In this document: positions 56,985 through 64,000 of the stretch, one piece after another
Layout: the number at the start of each line of letters is the position of its first letter
How positions within the stretch are numbered: position 1 is the stretch's first letter
DNA from: UTCFX2 sp963726375
GTDB taxonomy: Bacteria > Chloroflexota > Anaerolineae > Anaerolineales > UBA4823
Assembly: GCA_963726375.1 (NCBI GenBank)
Contig: CAVSCE010000007.1
Span: 248,001-312,000 of the forward strand
Length of the DNA stretch: 64,000 nucleotides
Direction: 5' to 3'
Made by a program: the position numbers and the translations under genes
Notes under the pieces: model-generated
Seen by the model: only the letters and a program-made list of their open reading frames with translations
What the model was told of the DNA's origin: nothing
The model's database searches: none

Positions 56985-57929
56985 TCAAACGCATTCCCCA
57001 TTATCACATAGACCGTTGCCGTTCGAGTCCCGATAGTCGTGGCATTCACCCGGATAGGAGCAGGATTTTCCTTTTCGACACCGGTTTTGACAGCTGATGC
57101 TGCTGCTTTCTACTGGGATATTTGCTGATGTTGAAACCTGGGTGTTCGACTGAACAACAGATTGTGATGTTTTAGCCTGGATTTCTTCAACCTCAGCATC
57201 AGAAGTGCTTAATGGCTGAGAGCTCATTGTCTCTGTTGGTTGGGCAGCTGACACCTGGCTCTCCTCAATTTCAGCGGGTGATGTACTTACACCCGGTTTA
57301 TTCGATGGTAATTCTGATTGGGCAGCTGCAACCTGAACATACACATCCCTGGCGGAATCTCTTATATTGATCAATGCGACAACTGAAGCTGCGCTGACAA
57401 TTCCCATCAGCTTCAGGAAATCCCGGCGTTGGGAGTTGATGCTCAATGCGACGGGTTTAACGGCAGACCTGCCGTAAAACGGGACGATAGTTGTTCGCTC
57501 GAATATTGTCCTGGTTGTCTTGACGATCCAGCGCCAATGGACAGCGATCTTCAAGATCACGATCAGAAGCGTGACGATTGAGATCGCTTCGTGCAGGATT
57601 GTCCAGGTGCGCAAGTTAGCCAGATTCAAGGAAAGCCAGGTTGAGATCAGCAAACCGGTCGCCAAATTACCTGTGAAACCCAGAAGCAGGAATGCATCGA
57701 TAAGATAATACAACCTGGCTTTGTTGGAAGTTATTCGAAAAAAACGCTTACTTACTGCATCCACCCAATTCCAATGAGTGAGGAAATGATAGACAGCAAG
57801 AGCGCCACTGGCGATCCCGATCCACTGGTGCAGCGCAACACCGGTCAATTCTATGAAGAACATCAAGATCAATCCGCCAAAAAGGAATGCGTCTACAAAC
57901 CAATTATGTTTTGATGCTTTGTTTTTCAT
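56985..57929 (-). CDS. DUF4405-like four-helix membrane protein with Tat-like motif and Cys-rich C-terminus
   Basis: 314 residues. The N-terminal part has four membrane helices with conserved His residues (GVALHQWIGIASG, VYHFLTHWNWVDAV, ILHEAISIVTLL, AVHWRWIVK), resembling the DUF4405/cytochrome b561-like fold and possibly binding heme. Residues about 165-190 read SQRRDFLKLMGIVSAASVVALI, a Tat-like segment in the middle of the chain that may serve as a fifth membrane anchor. A long Ser/Thr/Glu-rich spacer then leads to a Cys-rich end (ISCQNRCRKGKSCSYPGECHDY and NGLCDNGECV, with seven Cys). It is likely an extracytoplasmic redox or metal-binding module. Confidence 0.75.
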   Translation of the reverse strand: MKNKASKHNWFVDAFLFGGLILMFFIELTGVALHQWIGIASGALAVYHFLTHWNWVDAVSKRFFRITSNKARLYYLIDAFLLLGFTGNLATGLLISTWLSLNLANLRTWTILHEAISIVTLLIVILKIAVHWRWIVKTTRTIFERTTIVPFYGRSAVKPVALSINSQRRDFLKLMGIVSAASVVALINIRDSARDVYVQVAAAQSELPSNKPGVSTSPAEIEESQVSAAQPTETMSSQPLSTSDAEVEEIQAKTSQSVVQSNTQVSTSANIPVESSSISCQNRCRKGKSCSYPGECHDYRDSNGNGLCDNGECV

Positions 57930-58093
57930 TTTTTACTCCTTTTAGACAATAGTTATTAGAAAATCAGAATTTATGATACCGAACACGTGTGAAGACCTTA
58001 TTTAGAAAAGATTTGGAAATCAAGAATATTTGATTTCACGAAGGGTAAAATTTCTTCAATGAATAAGGAATGTTTTCGATCCCTCGGAAACGT

Positions 58094-58122
58094 TTCCTGT
58101 ATCCCTATCCATTCGTTATAAT
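58094..58122 (+). promoter_or_regulatory. Candidate promoter of the recQ-dprA unit
   Basis: A perfect TATAAT hexamer at 58117-58122 lies about 20 bases before the first start codon, with a weak TTCCTG at the -35 position (17-base spacer). Confidence 0.45.
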
Positions 58123-58142
58123 GGTAGGGAGGTCATTATCAA

Positions 58143-60921
58143 TTGATCACCGGAAATATTATGGACCTGGATGAGAGTTTGAAATCCCATTTTGGCTTTG
58201 ACAGGTTCCGTCTGGGACAGGAAGAAGCAGTCCAGAGCATCCTAGAAGGCCGGCATACCCTGGTTGTTATGCCCACCGGATCCGGTAAGTCTTTGATTTT
58301 CCAGCTGGCCGGACTGCAGATGGAAGGGTTGACGCTGGTCCTTTCGCCATTAATCGCGCTGATGAAGGACCAGGTTGACAGCTTAACTCGGCGCGGAATC
58401 CCGGCTACGTATATCAACAGCATGCTTGATTCCAGGGAACTGGCTTCCAGGCTGAATGGAATGAGCCAGGGGAAATTCCGCCTGGTCTATATAGCTCCGG
58501 AGCGCCTGCGGAGCATCTCTTTCGTTAATCATCTAGGGCGACAGAAAGTCGCACTGCTGGCAGTCGATGAAGCACATTGCATTTCGAATTGGGGCCACGA
58601 CTTCCGACCGGATTATCTGCATATATCCCATTTTCGCAAAGCAATTGGCTACCCCTTGACAGCTGCATTGACTGCAACTGCCACCCCACATGTCCAGGAT
58701 GACATTGTGCGTCTCCTGGGCATTTTGGATGCCAATCGAATTGTTACCGGATTTAATCGTCCGAACCTGACTTTTGAAGTACGGTATATCACGAGCCTGG
58801 CAGATAAGCTGAAAATGCTGCGAAATCTGTTGGATAAAAAGCTCGACGGATCAACGATCATCTATACAGGCACACGGCATGATGCAGAGGAAGCAGCCGA
58901 ATTCGTTCAGAGAGTAGTCTCGGTGCCCTGCGAATATTATCACGCAGGTCTCTCTTCCATGGATCGCACCCGAATTCAGGACGAATTCATGTCTGGCAAG
59001 CTTTCAATGGTAGCAGCAACTAATGCGTTTGGGATGGGGATCGATCGGGCGGATGTGCGGCAGGTGATTCATTACTCGCTGCCTGGATCCTTGGAAGCTT
59101 ATTATCAAGAAGCCGGGCGAGCCGGCAGGGATGGAAAACCAGCGAGAGCGGTATTATTGTACGCGCCGGCGGATCGAGCTTTGCAGGAATGGTTCATAGA
59201 AAGCAGTACAGTCTCTTCGGCGAACCTTCGTTTAATTTATGATGTGTTAAAAACAGTTCCCCGTGGTCGAGCCACAATTACATTAGAGGAATTGTCACGC
59301 AAGACAGGGATGCATGAAGTCAAAGTGAAGGTGGGTTTGGCTGGCCTGGAACGTGCAGAAGGAATTACCCATTCCGGTGATGATGGCACCCGAATAATTT
59401 TTCACGTCAAAGATTGGAACGACTTAAAATTACGAATGTTATCGGCAACCTCCATGATAATCAAACCCAGCGCAAAATCCAGTTAAAGAAAATGATCGCT
59501 TACTCAGAAAGTAATCATTGCAGGCGCAGGATCATATTGGATCATTTTGGCGACAAAGATGCGGCTGAGGCAGAAGAGTGCTGCGATAACTGCCTGGCGA
59601 AAAGGCGTAAAAAACCCCCTCAATCTGTTCATCTTGAATTAATTGAAAAGATTCCACAATCCGAACCAGAGAATATTGGACTGATCATCCTGGATTGCGT
59701 TAGCTCTCTCTCTGGAAAATTTCAGAAAATGGAGATTGTGAACTTGCTTACTGGGTCAGACTTTAATGGAATTGAATCCTTGAAGCTGACTTCTATTCTA
59801 TAAACGACTCCCAATCTCTAAACACGAAGATATCCTTATACAAATTGATGAACTTATCAAGAAAAAACAGATCATTCAAGGTCAAGACGGAAATTTGATT
59901 ATTGCCAATCCTTTTACTTCTCGAAAAGCTAATAGCTATGCTTCAGTTGATAAGCAGCTCAGCAAGATCGTAGTATATGGAAAAGAAAAGACGATTTCAG
60001 CGGTTCCCGAGTTGATTGAGTATTTAACTCATACGAATGGAAATGTACGTCGATTAGCAGCATCTGCTTTGGGGAAAATTGGTGAAACCCAAGCCACAAA
60101 ACCTTTGATAGACTTATTACGACGCGAGAAAAAACCACAAGTTCGTCAATACGCAATTTCAGCATTAGGGAAAATTGGGGACGATAGAGCTTCGACAATT
60201 CTGGAAAAGATTGCAGAAGATAAAGGAGAAAAAGAGTACATCACAATTGCGGCAAAAAAAGCATTGAGGAATTTGAAATCTCAAAAAAAATCAAAGCCAA
60301 TTTCTCACGAATTTTTATCACATGGTCCTCCGTCATCGGTTGTTGACCCAATCAATGCCTTTCTCTCCGGTCAGCACCCCCGTCATCTTAAAGGATCGTG
60401 GGATGCAGGCTGGGCGTTAGACTTTCACAGCCGATTTACTGGCTCTAGCTGGAATCGCAATGAGGTCGGAGAGCTGGTTTATCGCTACAAATACCAGCAG
60501 GATTTGTCCGTGCTGCCGACATTGATTGGTATCTCGTCATCCTTCTTGAAGGATCATCCAGAGCTTGTCCAGGTCGATGCAGTGGTCCCGAATCCCACCC
60601 TCATCATCCCGTCCAGATGATCCAGTTAGCTTATTTGCGGCTGGATTGGCAAAGCAATTCGGTCTGGAATTCAAGCCGCTATTATCCAAATCCAGACAAA
60701 CCTCACCTCAAAAAGAGATGCATACCCTGGCACAGAAAAGAGCAAATGTGGTTGGGGCTTTTAAACTCAATTCTCCAATCCTGGGTAAACGGGTATTGAT
60801 TGTTGATGATCTTTTCGATTCTGGGGCAACGCTTGAAGAAGCCTCCCAACTCTTGCGCCGTTCAGGTGCATCAAAAATTTATGTTTTCACGCTGACCTGC
60901 ACAATCCATACGGATGCGTAG
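58143..60921 (+). CDS. recQ: RecQ helicase fused to HEAT repeats and a ComF-like phosphoribosyltransferase domain, three frameshifts
   Basis: About 926 residues after joining. GGGAGGT supports the TTG start 58143; ATG 58161 is the alternative. The RecQ core has the Q-motif-like FGFDRFRLGQEEAV, Walker A PTGSGKS (44-50), DEAH in VDEAHCISNWGHDFRPDY (142-145) and AGRAGRDG. A break near 59440-59490 leads to the zinc region HCRRRIILDHFGD and EECCDNC. A break near 59795 leads to a winged-helix-like FYKRLPISKHEDILIQIDEL. HEAT repeats follow (NVRRLAASALGKIGETQATKPLI, VRQYAISALGKIGDDRASTIL). A third break near 60600 precedes the phosphoribosyltransferase domain with the PRPP loop VLIVDDLFDSGATLEEAS. 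The continuity across breaks is inferred from spacing. dprA follows with overlap. Confidence 0.82.
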
Positions 60922-61919
60922 AAATGGGATATCAGTGATGCTTTCGAGTGGCTCTGAAGAAATTTTACTTTTGTGTTCGCACCTTGGACTGGTCAAGGGT
61001 TCCGAGTTAGTCCCGTTGAATCGGCGAGAGTGGATTCTGCTTGAGCAGAAAATCCAGTCTTCTGAAGTCGAAGGTGTTCAAAAATTACCTGGAATGACGG
61101 CACAGGAAATTCAAACCGCCTTTGCAATTTCAGAAGAAGAAGCGAAACGCATTGCCCGGTTGCTGGACCGTCACGACAGCATGATGAGCGAGCTGGAACG
61201 CCTTCACGCGCTTGGCATTCGAGTGATCACCCGCCTGGATCAAGAATACCCGGAGCGTTATCGCCAGCGGCTGAAAGAATCTGCTCCGGTTATCCTTTTC
61301 TTGGCTGGCGAAGCAGCTCTACTCGGTCAGCCAGGGATTGCAGTGGTCGGCTCTCGCAACCTGGATATGGCCGGACAGGAATGCGCCTCATTTGTCGGCA
61401 ATGCTTGCGGTTTGTCCGGATTGGTCCTTTATTCTGGCGGAGCCAGAGGTGCAGATACAATCAGCACGATGGCAGCCCTGGAATCGCGCGGCTCAGCGGT
61501 CAGTGTGCTGGCGGAAGGCATGGAAAAGACGATTAAACTGCGAGATGTCCAGCGAGAGACTAAAACGCGGAGATCTTTGCCGATTAACTCCTTATTCGCC
61601 GGACGCAGGTTTTTCAGTTGGCGGTGCGATGGGACGAAACCGATTGATCTACTGCCTTGCGGATTACGCCATCGTAGTTGCGAGCGATGCCGAAAAAGGC
61701 GGCACCTGGTCTGGGGCATCCGAAGCTTTACGATTTGAATGGCTTCCCGTTTTTGTGCTAGAACACTCCTTGATGCCTGAAGGCAATCGACTTCTCATTC
61801 AAAAAGGTGCGCATCCATTTCCACATCCTTTTCCCGAACATTATTTAAACCTGGCAAAATGGCTGCAAGATCACAGTAGGAAAGAAAAATCGAGATCTAC
61901 TCAGTTGGGTCTGCTTTAA
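60914..61919 (+). CDS. dprA: DprA/Smf-family DNA-processing protein, one frameshift
   Basis: Rossmann-fold protein that in competence loads RecA on incoming single strands. It starts at ATG 60914 (overlapping the recQ stop by 8 bases) or ATG 60938. An N-terminal helical part (LSSGSEEILLLCSHLGL, and LPGMTAQEIQTAFAISEEEAKRIARLL) leads to YPERYRQRLKESAPVILFLAG, GIAVVGSRNLDMAGQECA, SGGARGADTISTMAAL and VSVLAEGM. A break near 61560-61620 leads to GAMGRNRLIYCLADYAIVVASDAEKGGTWSGASEAL. The GGTWSGA ending is the divergent DprA-like type, not the classical SGSLITA form. Adjacency to the PRTase domain suggests joint action. Confidence 0.83.
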
Positions 61920-62134
61920 TGCAATTACGTAAAATGTTTTTTCGCTCGAATTTCGAATTATAATTATTCGTATGGTAGCTGAAGCAAGAAATTTTCGCAT
62001 CGGATTAATATGCTCCACCAATAACCAACCGCACCCGGGGGTCAGACATAATCACGAAAGAAAATGGGCTGCTAATTAATAACTTAAATTGTCGTTCAAG
62101 TTTAAGTAACGATTTTATTCACTTCTGAGAAATA
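61920..62134. other. Intergenic region upstream of the MFS gene
   Basis: About 215 bases; AT-rich, with the promoter of the transporter presumably here, but I see no clear hexamer pair, hairpin or RNA element. Confidence 0.35.
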
Positions 62135-63463
62135 TTGCAGGTATATCATTTGGAAAACCTTTTTTCGGAATTGGTAAAAACGCGCCTGTCATTTCCGCTG
62201 CAAATTTTAAAGCGGCGAGATTTTCGATTCTTGTGGCTGGGGGAATTCAGCTCCTTGTTGGGCGACCAGTTTTACTGGATTGCCCTTCCATGGTTGATCT
62301 TAAAAACCACTGGGGATCCTCTGGTGATGGGCAGTTTGCTTGCAGTTCAAATGATTCCGCGCAGCCTTTTTATGCTGGTTGGCGGCGCGCTGACCGATCG
62401 TTTCTCCCCACGAAATGTGATGCAAGTTTCTGTAATTGCCCGGTTTATTCTGGTTGGGATCTTGACGACCCTGATCCTGACTGGTTTCATTCACCTCTGG
62501 TCCCTGTATATTCTGGCGCTTCTTTTTGGGATTGTGGATGGTTTTTACTTTCCGGCACAAAATTCGATCGTTCCTTCACTTCTGGGTCCTGCTGAACTTC
62601 CGGCTGGGAACGCATTAATCCAGGGAACTGCTCAGATGAGCATGTTTTTGGGGCCAGCTGTAGCCGGCGCAATGATCGCCTGGTTGAGCGGAGCAGACCG
62701 CATCATCCACACGGGTCAATCTGTGCAAGATTTGCAAGGTATTGGGATAGCATTTGGGATAGATATGCTGGGTTACCTGATTGCTTCGATAATGTTCAGC
62801 CAGATTCGAGTCTCAAAAATCACTACCGAACAAGGGGAAGAGATCGAGCATGAAAGCGTTATCGAATCGATCAGGGCAGGTCTTCATTATGCGTGGATGA
62901 ATGTTGATCTAAGAATTTTTTTCTTGCTCGTTGCGGTGATGGCCTTCATTGTGAATGGTACGATTACTGTCGGCGTACCGGTTCTTGCTAACAGCCGATT
63001 TCAAGGGGGAGCAGCTGCATTTGGAATCATTGTCTCTTCTTTTGGCGCGGGATCTCTCATAGGGCTGATCCTGGCGAGCTTACTTCCCGCACCTGCACCG
63101 CAGCGCGTAGGCAGGATCTTCTTATTCGTGATGGGGGTGCTTGGATTCAGTCTGATGCTGCTGGCATTCACATCCACGACCTTAGTGGCAGCTCTGCTGG
63201 CCCTCGTGACTGGGATCGGAGGGGGGTATATCTTGATTACTGTGATGACTTGGCTGCAACGGCGAACTCCTCCGACTATGATAGGCCGGACAATGAGCCT
63301 GCTGACTTTTGCGACGCTTGGATTGAACCCATTTGCAATGGCCATCGCGGGCGCATTAAGTAAATGGAATGTCACCGCGCTGATGTTTGGCTCTGGATGT
63401 TTGCTTTCAATTTTCGCTTTTACAATGGCTTTCAGCCCGATCGGTAAGCTGACCAAAGGTTAA
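62135..63463 (+). CDS. MFS transporter (EntS-like export family)
   Basis: 442-residue major facilitator with about 12 hydrophobic helices. ILKRRDFRFLWLGEFSSLLGDQFYWIALPWLIL is the typical opening of the enterobactin-exporter-like group. The loop 2-3 signature is visible in RSLFMLVGGALTDRFSPRNVMQ. A central cytoplasmic loop (ISKITTEQGEEIEHESVIESIRAGLHYAWMN) joins the two halves. The ligand is not predictable; members export siderophores, drugs or metabolites. TTG 62135 is a weak start, and an internal start slightly downstream is possible. It is convergent with the ABC ATPase, whose stop overlaps its end by 4 bases. Confidence 0.83.
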   Translation: MQVYHLENLFSELVKTRLSFPLQILKRRDFRFLWLGEFSSLLGDQFYWIALPWLILKTTGDPLVMGSLLAVQMIPRSLFMLVGGALTDRFSPRNVMQVSVIARFILVGILTTLILTGFIHLWSLYILALLFGIVDGFYFPAQNSIVPSLLGPAELPAGNALIQGTAQMSMFLGPAVAGAMIAWLSGADRIIHTGQSVQDLQGIGIAFGIDMLGYLIASIMFSQIRVSKITTEQGEEIEHESVIESIRAGLHYAWMNVDLRIFFLLVAVMAFIVNGTITVGVPVLANSRFQGGAAAFGIIVSSFGAGSLIGLILASLLPAPAPQRVGRIFLFVMGVLGFSLMLLAFTSTTLVAALLALVTGIGGGYILITVMTWLQRRTPPTMIGRTMSLLTFATLGLNPFAMAIAGALSKWNVTALMFGSGCLLSIFAFTMAFSPIGKLTKG

Positions 63464-64000
63464 ACGATCGCGCCATCGCGGATTGTGATAACGCGCCTTG
63501 CTCGACTTGCCATATCGTCATCGTGTGTGACCATCAGGACAGTCTTCCCTGCATCAGCGAGCTGGTGCAGCAACTCAAAAACCTGTTCTGCCGTCCGCGA
63601 ATCGAGGTTCCCTGTAGGTTCATCTGTCACGAGGATTCTTGGATCGTTCGCCAGGGCGCGAGCAATCGCAGCACTTTGCTGTTGACCACCGGACAGCTGG
63701 CTAGGAAGCTGGTATGCATATTTCTTCATGCCTACTAATTGGAGCAGTTCCAGGGCGCGGCCAACTCGCTCATTTGGGGAGAAAATATTGCAGAAATCCA
63801 TCGGCAACCGGACATTTTCTATAACTGTCAGGGTGGGCAAGAGTTGAAAGAATTGGAAAACGATCCCGATATTCACTCCCCTCCACGAAGCCAGCTGACC
63901 TTCATCCAGATTATGGACAGGCACTCCCCCTACATATACTTCTCCAGAAGTGGGGCGGTCGATCCCCGTTAATACGTTGATGAGCGTTGTTTTTCCACTG
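63460..64000 (-). CDS. ABC transporter ATP-binding protein (MacB/LolD-like), N-terminus beyond window
   Basis: About 180 residues visible; the N-terminus is cut by the window edge within the Walker A loop (SGKTTLINVLTGIDRPTSGE). Then come the Q-loop GIVFQFFQLLPTLTVIENV, the signature LSGGQQQSAAIARALANDP (SGGQ with an unusual QQS), Walker B ILVTDEPTGNLDS and the switch His in MVTHDDDMA. The pattern is MacB/LolD/FtsE-like, coupling to an FtsX-type permease that moves lipoproteins or peptides. The permease is not in the window. Confidence 0.85.
   Translation of the reverse strand, partial: SGKTTLINVLTGIDRPTSGEVYVGGVPVHNLDEGQLASWRGVNIGIVFQFFQLLPTLTVIENVRLPMDFCNIFSPNERVGRALELLQLVGMKKYAYQLPSQLSGGQQQSAAIARALANDPRILVTDEPTGNLDSRTAEQVFELLHQLADAGKTVLMVTHDDDMASRARRVITIRDGAIV

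Noticed and set aside
59895..60620. Separate HEAT-repeat protein gene starting at TTG 59895
   Set aside because: The frame continues upstream without a stop (KKKQIIQGQDGN) back to the break near 59795 and joins the RecQ frame; no ribosome site precedes the TTG.
1..64000. CRISPR array or cas genes
   Set aside because: No regularly spaced identical repeats were seen, and no protein resembles a Cas family.
1..64000. rRNA operon or replication origin
   Set aside because: No rRNA-like stretch, dnaA gene or cluster of DnaA boxes was noticed; only one tRNA is convincing.

Overview
The window looks like a chromosomal segment of a Chloroflexota bacterium, most likely class Anaerolineae. This is inferred from gene content, not a database match. 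The supporting traits are: base composition near 50 % G+C (judged by eye); archaeal-type isoprenoid genes (mevalonate kinase plus isopentenyl phosphate kinase); M29 and M32 metallopeptidases; secreted proteins with Thr/Pro-rich linkers and WD40 repeats; a secreted protease ending in a YLPVMRK-type tail; a valS T-box leader; and an ADP-forming acyl-CoA synthetase fused to GNAT. Most of the window is ordinary housekeeping and metabolic sequence in short operons on both strands.

Layout. 1-10.8 kb: a DUF6909-like protein, RsmF-type rRNA methyltransferase, class III aminotransferase, a membrane protein, an MBL hydrolase, a response regulator with HD-GYP output, and a minus-strand operon (adenosine-specific-kinase-like protein, AIR-synthase/HypE-like protein, GalE, aldo/keto reductase). 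10.9-18.4 kb: cell envelope genes (LysM-M23 peptidase, two WD40 proteins, a small lipoprotein), an acyltransferase, a C69 dipeptidase and an anchored alpha/beta hydrolase. 18.4-22.6 kb: TlyA, then UbiA prenyltransferase, mevalonate kinase and isopentenyl phosphate kinase (part of an alternative mevalonate route), then Hsp20. 22.7-27.7 kb: DinB, hydrolase, M32 carboxypeptidase, a decayed methyltransferase and an M29 aminopeptidase. 27.8-34.1 kb: valS with a T-box leader, an MBL protein, PlsY, a JAMM (M67) protein and a membrane protein. 34.3-38.7 kb: glycosyltransferase, YraN, MiaA, and an acyl-CoA ligase behind a good sigma70-type promoter. 38.8-41.8 kb: a small accessory patch, with tRNA-Glu followed by three diverged copies of its 3' end and terminator, separated by a small orphan gene and an IS256-family element. 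42-50 kb: serine beta-lactamase-like hydrolase, Tat-exported amidohydrolase and a large modular M4 protease. 50.3-58 kb: ADP-forming acyl-CoA synthetase-GNAT, HD protein, a toroid-fold protein, zinc-ribbon DinB protein, DUF2202 protein and a DUF4405-like membrane protein. 58-64 kb: a RecQ helicase whose frame continues into HEAT repeats and a ComF-like phosphoribosyltransferase, immediately followed by dprA, then an MFS transporter and the start of an ABC ATPase on the minus strand.

The most interesting candidate system is the RecQ-HEAT-phosphoribosyltransferase / DprA pair (58.1-61.9 kb). It puts a helicase, a PRPP-binding domain and a ssDNA-handling Rossmann protein in one transcription unit. 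This recalls both competence (ComFC-DprA) and the PRTase-DprA pair ShosTA.

Sequence quality caveat. About 27 single-base frame breaks interrupt otherwise well-conserved genes, including valS (three breaks), recQ, mevalonate kinase and dprA. The breaks affect essential genes and leave motifs intact on both sides, so most are probably indel errors of the read technology or assembly rather than real decay. I therefore annotate whole genes across the breaks and give approximate break positions. The methyltransferase remnant at 25.6-26.3 kb is an exception, with in-frame stops as well as shifts.
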